Shown one piece after another: positions 44,266 through 55,116 of a DNA stretch of 64,000 nucleotides. Where the stretch lies: the NCBI RefSeq assembly GCF_014650815.1, contig NZ_BMVR01000003.1, positions 620,001 to 684,000 on the forward strand, read 5' to 3'. The translations under genes were made by a program, and so were the position numbers. Position 1 is the stretch's first letter. Each line of letters begins with the position of its first letter. The DNA comes from Streptomyces flavofungini (GTDB lineage: Bacteria > Actinomycetota > Actinomycetes > Streptomycetales > Streptomycetaceae). Under the pieces are notes generated by a model. The model did no database searches. It saw nothing but the letters and a program-made list of their open reading frames with translations, and was not told where the DNA came from.

Positions 44266-45531
44266 ATGAACCCCGCTCACTCGACCGTCGACCACCTCTT
44301 CACCGTCCCCCTGGACCACTCCGCTCCCACCGGGCCGACCATCCAGGTCTTCGCCCGCGAGGTCGTCGACCCGGGACGCGCTGACGAGCGGCTGCCGTGG
44401 CTGCTCTATCTGCAGGGCGGTCCGGGCGGCAAGTCCCCGCGTCCGTCGGCCGGTTCGCCGGGCTGGCTGGACGAGGCGCTCAAGACCTACCGGGTGCTGC
44501 TGCTCGACCAGCGCGGCACCGGCCGCTCGACCCCCGTCACCGCCCGGGCCGCCGCCCGCTTCGCCGACCCGGCCCGACTGGCCGCGTATCTGGGCCACTT
44601 CCGCGCCGACGCGATCGTCGCCGACGCCGAGCTGATCCGCCGTCAACTCTGCGGTGACGAGCCCTGGGAGACCCTCGGTCAGAGCTACGGCGGCTTCCTC
44701 ACCCTCACCTATCTGTCCCGCGCACCCGAGGGGCTCAAGGCCTGCTACGTCACCGGGGGCCTGCCCGGACTCACGGCCACCGCCGACGACGTCTACGCCC
44801 GCACCTACCCGCGCGTCCGCGACCGCGTGCACGCGTTCTACGCCCGCTACCCGGAGAACGTCACCCGGCTGCGCCGGATCGCGGACCTCCTCACGGCCAC
44901 CGACGTCCGCCTGCCCGACGGGGACCGCCTCACCGTCCGCCGCCTGCGCACGCTCGGGCTCGTCCTCGGCATGGGCGACGGGTTCGAGCGGACCCACTGG
45001 CTGCTCGACGAAGCCCTCGACGCCGAGGGGGAGTTGACCGACACCTTCCTGCACCAGGTGATGGCCGTGACCGGCTTCACCGACAACCCGCTGTTCGCCG
45101 TGATGCAGGAGACGCTCTACGGCCAGGGCGCGGGCCCCACCGGCTGGGCCGCGTCCCGCGCCCTGGAGGACTTCGCCGAGTTCACCGAGAAGGCGGACCC
45201 GCTCCTGCTCACCGGCGAGATGATCTACCCCTGGATGTTCCACGACATCGCGGGCCTGCGCCCCTTCGCGGACGCCGCCGACCTGCTGGCCCGACGCACC
45301 GACTGGCCCCCGCTGTACGACCTCGACCGCCTGGCGGCCAACAAGGTCCCGGTCGCCGCGATCGTCTACCACGACGACATGTACGTGGACGCCGGTCTCT
45401 CCCTGCGCACCGCCTGCCAGGTCGGCGCTGTCCGGGTCTGGGTCACCAACGAATGGGAGCACGACGGCGTCACCGCCTCCGGCGGCCGGGTGCTCGAACG
45501 CCTGACGGCGATGGCCGCAGGCCGCGCCTAG
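44266..45531 (+). CDS. Proline iminopeptidase-like alpha/beta hydrolase (S33)
   Basis: 421 residues from ATG 44266 (GAAGAAGGG upstream). The oxyanion region is LYLQGGPGGKSPRP, then LLLDQRGTGRST, the nucleophile elbow LGQSYGGFLTLTY with Ser140, and a C-terminal His in WEHDG. The DQRGTGRS motif is typical of prolyl aminopeptidases, which release N-terminal proline. It would finish peptides opened by the Xaa-Pro aminopeptidase. The stop codon is followed at once by a strong terminator. Confidence 0.88.
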   Translation: MNPAHSTVDHLFTVPLDHSAPTGPTIQVFAREVVDPGRADERLPWLLYLQGGPGGKSPRPSAGSPGWLDEALKTYRVLLLDQRGTGRSTPVTARAAARFADPARLAAYLGHFRADAIVADAELIRRQLCGDEPWETLGQSYGGFLTLTYLSRAPEGLKACYVTGGLPGLTATADDVYARTYPRVRDRVHAFYARYPENVTRLRRIADLLTATDVRLPDGDRLTVRRLRTLGLVLGMGDGFERTHWLLDEALDAEGELTDTFLHQVMAVTGFTDNPLFAVMQETLYGQGAGPTGWAASRALEDFAEFTEKADPLLLTGEMIYPWMFHDIAGLRPFADAADLLARRTDWPPLYDLDRLAANKVPVAAIVYHDDMYVDAGLSLRTACQVGAVRVWVTNEWEHDGVTASGGRVLERLTAMAAGRA

Positions 45532-45582
45532 GGCCTGTCCGGTGGGTCGCCGCGACGCCGCGCCGACCCACCGGACAGGCCC
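45531..45582. terminator. Strong terminator hairpin after iminopeptidase gene
   Basis: Nineteen-base perfect arms (GGGCCTGTCCGGTGGGTCG and complement) with a 14-base loop. It begins in the stop codon and ends the hydroxyproline operon. Confidence 0.85.
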
Positions 45583-45616
45583 TGGTTCCGCCGGTTCCGC
45601 ACCACTCGGGAGAGAC

Positions 45617-46795
45617 ATGCCCGCACAGCACCTCCGCCTGCGCCCGTTGACCGCGGCGTTCACCCTCGCCATCTGCCTGACCGCCCCCACCGCGGGCGCC
45701 TCGCCCGGCCCTGCCGCGCCCGCCGCGGACTGCGCCCTCCCCGGCCGCACCGGCTGGACCGACGAAGGCCACGACACCGACCCCCGGCAGTTCCAGCGCG
45801 CCACCGGCACCCGCAAGACCCTGACCCTCTTCGTCGACTTCCCCGACGCGCCCGCCACCGACTCCACCCGGACCTACGCCCGCCAACTCGGCCCCGCCGC
45901 CGGATGGTTGAAGCGCGCCAGCCACGGCCGCGCCCGGCTCGACGTCACCTCGCTGCACCGCTGGATCCGGATGCCCGCGGACTCCGCCTCGTACGGGTTC
46001 GAGCGCGGCCTGACCTTCGAGGCGCACGAGAAGTACGTACGCGACGCCGTCACCGCCGCCGACCCGCACGCGGACTTCTCCCGCTACGACATGGTCTACG
46101 TCGTCCCCACGCGCGCGGCGGCCGCCATCTCCTTCTCCCCGACCTACCTCTTCGACCCGGGCACGCCCGGCGTCAGCGCCGACGGCAGGCGGATCAGATG
46201 GGGCGTCACCTTCGGCCAGGACCTGTGGCGTTGGGGGCGCAAGGTCGTCGCCCACGAGACCGGCCACACGTTCGGCCTGCCCGACCTCTACGCCTTCTCC
46301 GGCGACACGCACCGGTACGTGGGCGGCTGGGACGTCATGGGCGACATCGCGGGCCGCGCCCCGCAGCACCTCGGCTGGCACGCGTGGAAGCTCGGCTGGA
46401 TCCGCGACGCCCAGGTGGCCTGCCTGCCGGGGAGCGGTCGGCGCACGGTGCGTCTGACGCCGGTGGAGCGCGAGGGCGGCACCAAGATCGCCGTCCTGCG
46501 CACCGGCGGGACGACGGCGTACGTCGCCGAGTCCCGTCGGGCCGAGGGTCATGACCGCAACGCCTGCTCCACCGGCGTCCTCATCTACAAGGTCGACTCC
46601 GCCGCCGAGACCGGCGAGGGCCCCGTCAGGGTCATGAACGCCGACCCGTCCACCACCCCGCCCACCGGCTGCACCCCGCTCGATCAGGCCGCCCACGCCC
46701 CCGGCCGGACGTTCACCGACCCCGACACCGGGGCGCGGATCACCGTGGTCGAGGGCGGCCGGAAGGGGGACACCGTCCGACTCGGCAGGCCCTGA
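45617..46795 (+). CDS. Secreted M6-like zinc metalloprotease
   Basis: 392 residues from ATG 45617 (GGGAGAG upstream). A Sec signal of about 28 residues ends in AGA. The catalytic site is HETGHTFGLPD (213-223), an HExxHxxGxxD zinc motif, followed by GGWDVMGD, the Met-turn. This fits the immune-inhibitor-A/M6 type family. It is set after the hydroxyproline operon terminator, so it is separately transcribed. An extracellular protease here could feed the peptide importer; that link is inference. Confidence 0.85.
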   Translation: MPAQHLRLRPLTAAFTLAICLTAPTAGASPGPAAPAADCALPGRTGWTDEGHDTDPRQFQRATGTRKTLTLFVDFPDAPATDSTRTYARQLGPAAGWLKRASHGRARLDVTSLHRWIRMPADSASYGFERGLTFEAHEKYVRDAVTAADPHADFSRYDMVYVVPTRAAAAISFSPTYLFDPGTPGVSADGRRIRWGVTFGQDLWRWGRKVVAHETGHTFGLPDLYAFSGDTHRYVGGWDVMGDIAGRAPQHLGWHAWKLGWIRDAQVACLPGSGRRTVRLTPVEREGGTKIAVLRTGGTTAYVAESRRAEGHDRNACSTGVLIYKVDSAAETGEGPVRVMNADPSTTPPTGCTPLDQAAHAPGRTFTDPDTGARITVVEGGRKGDTVRLGRP

Positions 46796-46843
46796 GAACG
46801 TTCCGCCCTCTGCCCCTGGGGGTGGCCTTCGGGCACGGGAACC

Positions 46844-46892
46844 AACGGGGATGGCCCTCGACCACGATGCGTGGTCGAGGGCCATCCCCGTT
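46844..46892. terminator. 23-base perfect-stem bidirectional terminator
   Basis: Arms of 23 bases (starting AACGGGGATGGCCCTCGACC) pair perfectly around a 3-base loop, between the convergent metalloprotease and DtxR genes. Confidence 0.9.
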
Positions 46893-46943
46893 CGGTGTCC
46901 TGGGCCGTCCGCCTGTGCTCAGCGCATCGTCACGAAGACGTGC

Positions 46944-47459
46944 TCAGCCGTCCGCGCGGGGAGTCCGGCGGGCTCCCCGCCGCTGCCGACCAGCACCCCG
47001 CCGGGTGACGAGGCCACGCTGCGGATCGACGGTGTGCTGCGCGCCCAGTTCCGCCAGGCCCGGGATCGGGTTGCCGTAGGGCGAGTGCGTCGGGTGCTCA
47101 AGGAGTTCCACGACGCGGCGCTCGACGGCCTCGCTCATCACGTGCTCCCAGCGGCAGGCCTCGGCGCGCGCCTGCTCCCGCTTGAGCCCGATCACGTCGA
47201 CGAGCAGGCATTCCGTGAGGCGGTGCTTGCGCAGCACGCGGGTGGCGGTCCGGCGGCCCTCCGCCGTCAGCTCCAAGTGCCGGTCGGCGGCCACGTGCAG
47301 CAGACCGTCGCGGGCCATGCGGGCGACGGTCTGGCTGACCGTCGGGCCGCTCTGGTCCAGGCGCTCGGCGATGCGGGCGCGCAGCGGAGGGACGCCTTCC
47401 GCCTCCAGCTCCAGGATGGTGCGGAGGTACATCTCCGTGGCGTCGATGAATCGGGTCAT
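46944..47459 (-). pseudogene. DtxR-family regulator, C-terminal domain lost and frameshifted
   Basis: 171 residues as read. Residues 1-140 are a near-perfect DtxR DNA-binding and dimer domain ([35 protein letters not shown]), colinear with DtxR numbering. Met10, His79, Glu83, Cys102, Glu105 and His106 are kept, but the ancillary ligand His98 is Arg. After VDPQ the frame turns to Arg-rich sequence. The +1-shifted frame instead continues [19 protein letters not shown] and ends AEHVFVTMR at 46919, the usual DtxR C-terminus. The SH3-like domain is mostly deleted and out of frame. A shortened active repressor cannot be excluded. Confidence 0.7.
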
Positions 47460-47467
47460 GCCGCTCG

Positions 47468-48007
47468 TCAGACGGGGGTTTCGGCGGTGGCGGTCAGGAC
47501 CGCGCGGCCGAGTATGTGGCCGGAGACGGTGAACCCGAGGAAGGCCGGGGTGGCCTCCGCCGGGACGCCGATGGACTCGACGTCGAGGGCGTGCACCACG
47601 ACGAAGTAGCGGTGCGGGCCGTGTCCGGCGGGCGGGGCGGCGCCGAGGTAGCGGGCGGCGCGGGCGTCGTTGGGCAGTTGGAAGGCGCCCTCGGGCAGGC
47701 CCGAGCCGGTGTCGTCGCCCGCACCCGCCGCGAGTTCGGTGACGGCGGCGGGGATGTCGGCGACCGCCCAGTGCCAGAACCCGGACCCGGTGGGGGCGTC
47801 GGGGTCGTAGACGGTGACGGCGTAGCTCTTGGTGCCTTCCGGTGCGCCGCTCCAGGAGAGCTGCGGGGAGACGTCCTTCCCGCCGGGGACGCCGGAGATG
47901 CCGGAGAGCTGCTCGGGCGGCCAGGCGCCGCCGTCGGTGACGGTGGTGCTGGTCACGGTGAAGGAGGCCGCCTCGGGGAGGCGGGCGAAGGGGTTGTCGG
48001 CGGTCAT
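47468..48007 (-). CDS. YbhB/YbcL-type PEBP (Raf kinase inhibitor-like) protein
   Basis: 179 residues. The signature is [30 protein letters not shown], then [17 protein letters not shown], both forming the PEBP anion pocket. Function in bacteria is unclear. Divergent from a GntR gene. The downstream DtxR-like gene starts 9 bases after its stop, so they may be cotranscribed. Confidence 0.9.
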   Translation of the reverse strand: MTADNPFARLPEAASFTVTSTTVTDGGAWPPEQLSGISGVPGGKDVSPQLSWSGAPEGTKSYAVTVYDPDAPTGSGFWHWAVADIPAAVTELAAGAGDDTGSGLPEGAFQLPNDARAARYLGAAPPAGHGPHRYFVVVHALDVESIGVPAEATPAFLGFTVSGHILGRAVLTATAETPV

Positions 48008-48131
48008 CGCGTCGTTCCTTTCGGGCCGTGCTGCGGGGTGGCGGTGAGGTGGTCCGGTCGACGGGGCGTGCGGCGTCGCACAGCGGGAACCGTCGTCGTC
48101 TCTCGCCGCCGATGAATCGACGATAACAGAG

Positions 48132-48143
48132 ATAATCGATTAT
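48132..48143. promoter_or_regulatory. Palindrome upstream of GntR gene
   Basis: ATAATCGATTAT is a perfect 12-base palindrome in an AT-rich spot, 25 bases before the GntR start and in the divergent region with the PEBP gene. It is a likely GntR autoregulatory operator. A -10-like TATGGT lies at 48157-48162. Confidence 0.55.
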
Positions 48144-48168
48144 TGGCAGGATCGTCTATGGTGAGGGC

Positions 48169-48882
48169 ATGACGCAGACGGCCCACACCTCACCCCCGGC
48201 ACCCGCGTCGGGGAAGCAGATGCTCTCCGAGCAGGTCCACGCACACCTGCGGGACGCGATCATGCGCGGGGACCACGCCCCCGGCGACGCCCTCAAACCG
48301 CAGGACCTCGCCAAGGAGCAGGGCGTGAGCCTGGCCGTCGTGCGCGAGGCGCTCGTGCGGCTGGTCGGTGAGGGTCTCGCGGACCGGCTGCACAACCGAG
48401 GCTTCGCCGTCCCGGCCTTCTCCGACCGCCGCTGGCAGGAGATCGCCGAGGCCCGCAGGACCGTCGAACCGGTCGTGCTGCGGCTGTCCATCGAGCGCGG
48501 CGACGTCGACTGGGAGGCCCGGGTACGAGCCGCCCACCACCGATTGGCCCGCACCCCGGCGTACGAGCCGGAGGAGGGCGAGCACTACACCAGCGCCTGG
48601 GCCGAGGCCCACCGCGTCTTCCACCGCACCCTCCTCGAAGGCTGCGGCAACCCCGTACTCCTGGAGACCTTCGACCGGATGTGGACCGCGAGTGAGCTGG
48701 CGCGCCGCTGGTCGGCGCAGCGCGACCCCGACCGGGACGGCTTCGGCGAGCACCGCCGCCTTGAGGAGGCGGCGCTCGCCCGCGACGCCGACACGGCGGC
48801 CGAGGTCCTGGCCCAGCACCTCACCCAGACCGCGACGGCCCTGACCGAATCGGGCCGCCCCGCACCCGCGAAGGAAACCTGA
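48169..48882 (+). CDS. GntR-family regulator (FCD/FadR type)
   Basis: 237 residues. The winged helix is SEQVHAHLRDAIMRGDHAPGDALKPQDLAKEQGVSLAVVREALVRL; the FCD domain follows, with RTVEPVVLRLSIERG, HRVFHRTLLEGCGNP and EHRRLEEAALARD, giving the usual metal-binding Asp/His set. FCD regulators respond to carboxylic acids. Its own palindrome differs from the motif at the hydroxyproline promoters, so there is no direct evidence that it controls that locus. Confidence 0.9.
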   Translation: MTQTAHTSPPAPASGKQMLSEQVHAHLRDAIMRGDHAPGDALKPQDLAKEQGVSLAVVREALVRLVGEGLADRLHNRGFAVPAFSDRRWQEIAEARRTVEPVVLRLSIERGDVDWEARVRAAHHRLARTPAYEPEEGEHYTSAWAEAHRVFHRTLLEGCGNPVLLETFDRMWTASELARRWSAQRDPDRDGFGEHRRLEEAALARDADTAAEVLAQHLTQTATALTESGRPAPAKET

Positions 48883-49022
48883 CGGGAGCGGCGGGGTCCT
48901 GGGCCGCGCGGCGGCCGTGCGCCGTCTGCCATGTCGTCGGAGCGCCGTGTTGTGTCCCCCGCCGCTTCGGGGAGACTGGGGCTCGCGCGTGTGGTGACTG
49001 GTGTCTTTCAGGGGGAGGACCG

Positions 49023-50048
49023 GTGAGCTTCTCGGCGCTCCACAGCAGTTGCGTGCCGCCCGGCCAGCGATTCGACTGGTGGTGCGAGTTGATCAGCCAG
49101 GACGTCGCACCCACCCGGATCACCAGCGAGTACACCGGCGACTTCGTCGCGGGCGCGGGGGCCATCGGGCTCGGCGGCGTCCAGGTGACCACGTTGTCCT
49201 TCCCGGCGATCAGATCCGAGCGGACGCCCGCGCTCATCAGGAGATCCGACCCCGACGTGTACGAGCTGACGCTCAACGCGGGCGGCGACATGTGGATCAC
49301 CCAGGCCCGCAACGAGGCCCGGATGAGCGCCGGTGACCTCGGACTGTGGAACACCTCGCGGCCCTTCGACGCGCGCGGGCTGCACGCGGACGGCGGGGCC
49401 TCCCGCGCCATCATGGTGCACCTGCCGCGGGCCGAACTGCCCTTCTCCGACTCCCGCACGGACCAGCTGCTCGCGAGCGCCACCGCGACGGACCGGGGTA
49501 CGGCGGCGGTCTTCGCCCGGTTCCTGCGGCACGTGGTGGACGAGGCGCCGTCCATGTCCGACCAGGAGCGGGTGCGGCTCGGCCCCGCCGTGTGGGAGCT
49601 GGCCGTGGCCTTCCTCGCCGACCGCCTCAACGCGCACGACCGGATGCCGCCCGAGGCCCGCACCCGGATGCTCCTCGCCCGCGTCGACGCCTTCATCGAC
49701 GACCACCTGGCCGACCCCGCCCTGACGCCGCGCGCCGTCGCCGCCCGGCACCACATCTCCGTACGCACGCTCCACACCCTCTTCAGGACCCGGGAGCGAA
49801 CCGTGGCCGCCACGATCCACCACCGCCGCCTGGAACGCTGCCGCGCAGACCTGGAGAACCCGGGCCTGCGCGACATCCCCGTCTACGCACTCGCCGCCCG
49901 ATGGGGATTCCACAGCCCGCCCGCGTTCAGCCGCGCCTTCGCCGGCGCGTACGGGACGCCGCCCGCGGAGTGGCGCCGGGCCGCCATGGGCGTGCGGCCC
50001 GCACCCCCGGAAGGGCGGCCCCCGACGGCGGCTGGGCCGGGCATGTGA
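49023..50048 (+). CDS. AraC-family regulator (AraC-binding-like N-terminus)
   Basis: 341 residues from GTG 49023 (GGGGGAGGA upstream). The N-terminal half (FDWWCELISQDVAPTRI, GLWNTSRPFD) matches the ligand domain of the NphR/FeaR-like group. The C-terminal AraC domain has RVDAFIDDHLADPALTPRAVAARHHISVRTLHTLFRTR and AARWGFHSPPAFSRAFAGAYG. The C-terminal 25 residues are Pro-rich. Targets unknown. Confidence 0.9.
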   Translation: MSFSALHSSCVPPGQRFDWWCELISQDVAPTRITSEYTGDFVAGAGAIGLGGVQVTTLSFPAIRSERTPALIRRSDPDVYELTLNAGGDMWITQARNEARMSAGDLGLWNTSRPFDARGLHADGGASRAIMVHLPRAELPFSDSRTDQLLASATATDRGTAAVFARFLRHVVDEAPSMSDQERVRLGPAVWELAVAFLADRLNAHDRMPPEARTRMLLARVDAFIDDHLADPALTPRAVAARHHISVRTLHTLFRTRERTVAATIHHRRLERCRADLENPGLRDIPVYALAARWGFHSPPAFSRAFAGAYGTPPAEWRRAAMGVRPAPPEGRPPTAAGPGM

Positions 50049-50245
50049 GCGGCCCGGCCCAGCCTGCGGCTCCCCCTCCACCAGCCGCCGCAAGGGTGCG
50101 TACATCGAGCTGATCGTGGGGCGGAACGACCCGCATGACGCCCCCTGGTCCGGCGTGGTGTGCTGCGGTCCCACTGTCGCCCCCGCCGGACCCCGCCGGC
50201 ATAGCGGGGAGCGCGGGAATCCTTCGCATTCAGCGCAGCGCCCCC

Positions 50246-51610
<1,365 letters not shown>

Positions 51611-51660
51611 GGAGTTCCTTTCGGCGGGGGGCAGGCGGGGCGACCCGGGCGGGGGAGCGG

Positions 51661-52557
51661 TCACTTGACGGCTCCGGCGGTGAGCCCGGCGACGAGGTAG
51701 CGCTGCAGGAGCAGGAACCCGGCGACCACCGGCACGCTGACGACCAGCGAGGCGGCCATGACCTGGTTCCAGTACACGTCGTTCTGCGTGGAGTAGCCCT
51801 GGAGGCCCACGGCGAGGGTGCGGGTGGTGTCGTTGGTCATCACCGAGGCGAAGAGGACCTCGCCCCAGGCGGTCATGAACGCGTAGACGGCGACGGCCAC
51901 GATGCCGGGAATCGCGGCGGGCACGACGACCCGGAACAGCGCGCCCAGCGGACCGCACCCGTCGACGAGCGCGGCCTCGTCCAGTTCCTTGGGCACCGAG
52001 TCGAAGTACCCGATCAGCATCCAGATGGAGAACGGCAGCGAGAACGTGAGATAGGTGAGGATGAGGCCCGCGCGGGAGCCGAACAGGGCGATGCCCGTCG
52101 CGTTGCCCACGTTGACGTAGATGAGGAACAGCGGCAGCAGGAAGAGGATGCCCGGGAACATCTGCGTGGACAGCACGGTGACGGTGAACACGCGCTTGCC
52201 GCGGAAGCGGTAGCGGCTCACCGCGTACGCCGCGAACACCGCGATGACGACCGAGCACACCGTGGCCGCGCCCGCCACGATCAGCGAGTTCATGAAGTAG
52301 TCCGCCAGCGGCACCGTCGTCCAGATGTCGACGTACGGGCGGAACGTGACGGTGGACGGCAGCCAGCGGAAACTGCCCGCGACGTCCTGGAGCGGCTTCA
52401 GGGAGCTCGACACCATGACGTACACGGGGACGAGCACGAACCCGGCGAGGAGGGTGAGGAAGACGCGGCGCAGCCACAGGAACGAGCGGGGCGGCGCCAT
52501 CGGCGAGCGCCGTCGCGCGGTGGCGGGCACCGGCGGGGCCTTGGTCGCGCTAGCCAT
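51661..52557 (-). CDS. Carbohydrate ABC transporter permease (MalG-like)
   Basis: 298 residues from ATG 52557 (AAGGAGGG upstream, a strong site). Six helices; the EAA loop is [25 protein letters not shown]. It ends GLTAGAVK, the frequent MalG C-terminus. It overlaps the MalF-like gene by 8 bases. Confidence 0.93.
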   Translation of the reverse strand: MASATKAPPVPATARRRSPMAPPRSFLWLRRVFLTLLAGFVLVPVYVMVSSSLKPLQDVAGSFRWLPSTVTFRPYVDIWTTVPLADYFMNSLIVAGAATVCSVVIAVFAAYAVSRYRFRGKRVFTVTVLSTQMFPGILFLLPLFLIYVNVGNATGIALFGSRAGLILTYLTFSLPFSIWMLIGYFDSVPKELDEAALVDGCGPLGALFRVVVPAAIPGIVAVAVYAFMTAWGEVLFASVMTNDTTRTLAVGLQGYSTQNDVYWNQVMAASLVVSVPVVAGFLLLQRYLVAGLTAGAVK

Positions 52558-53569
52558 CGGAGGCCCTCCTTCCACGGGAGGTGAGAAGCAGATACGCGGC
52601 CGTCACCACGAGCAGGAAGAGCAGCAGCAGGACCGACATCGCGGAGCCCGTGCCGAAGTTCCAGGTCACGAACGACGACTGGTAGATGTGGATCGAGATG
52701 AGGTCCGCCGACTCCGGCGCCGACTTGCCGAACAGCAGATACGGCGTGTTGAAGTCGTTGAAGGTCCACAGGAAGAGGACCAGGACCAGGACCTGGTTGA
52801 CCGGCCGCAGCGAGGGCAGTGTGATGTGGCGGATCTGCTGCCACATCCCGGCACCGTCGATGGCGGCCGCCTCGTACAGCTCCTTGGGGATGTTCTGCAG
52901 ACCGGCCGTCACGATCAGGAAGACGAACGGCCAGTGCTTCCACACCGACACGGTGGCGAGCGCGAAGAAGCTGTTGTCGCCGATCAGCCAGAACGGCCGG
53001 CCGTCGGTGATGCCGAGCTGGTCGTGCAGCACGTGATTGACCAGGCCGTTGTCGCGTTGGAACATGAACGCCCAGGTGATCACGGCCGCGTACACGGGCA
53101 GCGCGTACGGAGTGAGGAACAGGGCGCGCAGCAGGCCCCGGCCGCGGAACTGGTCCTGGAGGAACAGCGCCGCCGCCGTGCCGATCAGCCAGCACAGGCC
53201 CACCGACACCACGGTGAAGGCGCAGGTGACGAAGAACGAGTGCAGCAGCGCCTCACCCACGGGCGCGTCGAAGTCGACCGACAGGGAGTAGTTGTCGAGC
53301 CCGGCCCAGGGCGCGGCGCCCCAGTCGCTGATGTAGAACTGGGTCAGCTCCTTGAAGCTCATGAAGATGCCGACGGCCATCGGGATCAGATGGACGAGCA
53401 GTTCGAGCAGGAGCGCGGGCAGGAGCAGGAAGTAGGGCAGGGCGATGCGGCGCAGCCGCCCGCGTGGACGGCGTTCCCGCGGCGGCGCGCCGGGTGCCTC
53501 CTTCCGCACGGGCGCGGTGTCCGCCCCGTCGGGGGAGGCCTCGTCGTCGGCGGTGGTCAGAGCGGTCAT
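52550..53569 (-). CDS. Carbohydrate ABC transporter permease (MalF-like)
   Basis: 339 residues with an N-terminal charged extension of about 40 residues. Membrane helices start at IALPYFLLLPALLLELL; the EAA loop is PKELYEAAAIDGAGMWQQIRHITLP. It starts 8 bases after the binding-protein stop. No ATPase gene is present; in Streptomyces such importers usually share the MsiK ATPase encoded elsewhere. Confidence 0.93.
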   Translation of the reverse strand: MTALTTADDEASPDGADTAPVRKEAPGAPPRERRPRGRLRRIALPYFLLLPALLLELLVHLIPMAVGIFMSFKELTQFYISDWGAAPWAGLDNYSLSVDFDAPVGEALLHSFFVTCAFTVVSVGLCWLIGTAAALFLQDQFRGRGLLRALFLTPYALPVYAAVITWAFMFQRDNGLVNHVLHDQLGITDGRPFWLIGDNSFFALATVSVWKHWPFVFLIVTAGLQNIPKELYEAAAIDGAGMWQQIRHITLPSLRPVNQVLVLVLFLWTFNDFNTPYLLFGKSAPESADLISIHIYQSSFVTWNFGTGSAMSVLLLLFLLVVTAAYLLLTSRGRRASDG

Positions 53570-53577
53570 GGCGCGGC

Positions 53578-54888
53578 TCAGCCCTTCGGCATCTGCTGCT
53601 GCGCCTTGGTCAGCGCCGACTTCACCGAGCCTGTGGTCACCGGGCGGCCCTCGGCGGCGTCGGCGAACAGCTCCTTGATGGCGGTGCCGACCGTCGTCTC
53701 GAACTGCGACTCGTTGGGCACCTGCGGCAGCGGCGCCGCGCTCGTGGCGAGCGTGTCGCGCAGCACGGCGGTCTCCGGGCGGGCGAACGCCGGGTCCGAC
53801 TGGGCGGCCTTCACCGGCGGGATCGAGCCGTAGGCCTTGTTGAGCCCGGTCTGCTCGGCGTCGCTCGTCATGAACTTCACGAACTTCACCGCGCCGTCGA
53901 GGTTGTCGGTGTTCTTGAAGACGGCGAGGTTGATGCCCGCGACCATCGAGTTGACCTGCTTGCCGGTGCCCGGCGTTCCCGAGGGCACCGGCACCGGGGC
54001 CACGCCCCAGTCGGCGGGCTTCATGCCGTGCGCCTCGAAGGTCGTCGCGGCCGCCTGCCAGAGCACCATCGCCGTCTTGCCCTTGGCGAAGTCCTGGAGC
54101 GACTGGTTCCGCGCGTACTCGGCGTTGCCCGGCGCGATGATCTCGTCCTTGGCCATGAAGTCGACGTACTGCTTCACGGCGGCGACGGCGCCGGCGGACG
54201 TGAACGTCGGCTTCCCGGCGGCGTCGAAGAAGTCCGCGCCGTGCTGCTTGCCGAGGACATGGGCCTGGTGGATGTTGTTCACCAGGTTCGAACCCTCCGC
54301 CCCGAGCGCCCACTTGCCGCCCTTGGAGAGCTTCTTGCCGTCGGTGACCAGCTGCTCCCAGGTCGCGGGCGGCTTCTCGACGCCCGCGTCCTTGAACATC
54401 TTCTTGTTGTAGTAGAGGGCGTACGCGAGTGAGTACAGCGGCACCGCGGCGGGGTCCTTGCCCTGCGCGCCCGTCGAGCCGAGCGCGGCCGACAGGAACC
54501 GGTCCTTGCCGCCGATCTGCCCGAACCGCTTCGCGTCCCACGGCAGCAGCGCGCCGCCCGCCTGCAGCGAGGACGACCAGGTGTTGCCGATGTTCAGCAC
54601 GTCGGGGCCCTGGCCCGAAGTGGTCGCGGCCAGAATGCGGTTGAGCAGGTCGGACCAGGGGATGACCTCCAGCTTGACCTTGATCCCGGTCCGCTCCTCG
54701 AACTTCTCGAGCCGAGGCGTGAGGATCTTCTTGTCGGCCTCGATGTTCGGCCCCTGGTTCGACGCCCAGTACGTGAGCGTCTTCGGCGAGTCGTTGCTCC
54801 CGCCGCCCGTGGCGGTGCCGCCGCCGCACGCGGTGGCGGCGAGAGCGGTGACCGCGGTGACGGCGGCTGCGGCACGGAGTCTGCGCAT
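53578..54888 (-). CDS. Sugar-binding lipoprotein of ABC importer
   Basis: 436 residues. Lipobox LAATAC (Cys21) follows a hydrophobic signal. The family 1 solute-binding fold is seen in LTYWASNQGPNIEADKKILTPRLEKFEERTGIKVKLEVIPW, GQGPDVLNIGNTW and NKAYGSIPPVKAA. It is the first gene of the binding protein-permease-permease-glucosidase operon; cellobiose or another beta-glucoside is the probable cargo. Confidence 0.92.
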   Translation of the reverse strand: MRRLRAAAAVTAVTALAATACGGGTATGGGSNDSPKTLTYWASNQGPNIEADKKILTPRLEKFEERTGIKVKLEVIPWSDLLNRILAATTSGQGPDVLNIGNTWSSSLQAGGALLPWDAKRFGQIGGKDRFLSAALGSTGAQGKDPAAVPLYSLAYALYYNKKMFKDAGVEKPPATWEQLVTDGKKLSKGGKWALGAEGSNLVNNIHQAHVLGKQHGADFFDAAGKPTFTSAGAVAAVKQYVDFMAKDEIIAPGNAEYARNQSLQDFAKGKTAMVLWQAAATTFEAHGMKPADWGVAPVPVPSGTPGTGKQVNSMVAGINLAVFKNTDNLDGAVKFVKFMTSDAEQTGLNKAYGSIPPVKAAQSDPAFARPETAVLRDTLATSAAPLPQVPNESQFETTVGTAIKELFADAAEGRPVTTGSVKSALTKAQQQMPKG

Positions 54889-55028
54889 GACGGATGCGCC
54901 CCTTTCCGGGGAGGATCTCGGCGGTGGCTGCGCTCAAGTGCCGGAGCGCGCCGCCGCGTCGGGGCGTCCCGTGTGTGCTGAGAGGGGTCCCCGCGACGGT
55001 TGTGTTCAGCGCTTGAACGAGCTTCACG

Positions 55029-55054
55029 ACTTAATTTAGGACGTGAGTTAAATC
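55029..55054. promoter_or_regulatory. AT-rich operator-like site between sugar operon and ROK gene
   Basis: TTAATTTAGG and GAGTTAAATCC flank ACGT within a very AT-rich 26 bases, about midway in the 228-base divergent region (54889-55116), which holds no gene. It is an imperfect dyad and a likely ROK binding site. Confidence 0.45.
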
Positions 55055-55116
55055 CTGAAGACAAGTCGCGTCAAGGGGTACGGCACGGGTATGTTGCGAA
55101 CGGGGAGAGGAGCCAC

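Noticed and set aside
48169..48882. FCD GntR regulator as controller of the hydroxyproline locus
   Set aside because: It lies 2.6 kb beyond the locus past other genes, and its own promoter palindrome (ATAATCGATTAT) does not match the shared 16-base motif. Possible, but unsupported.
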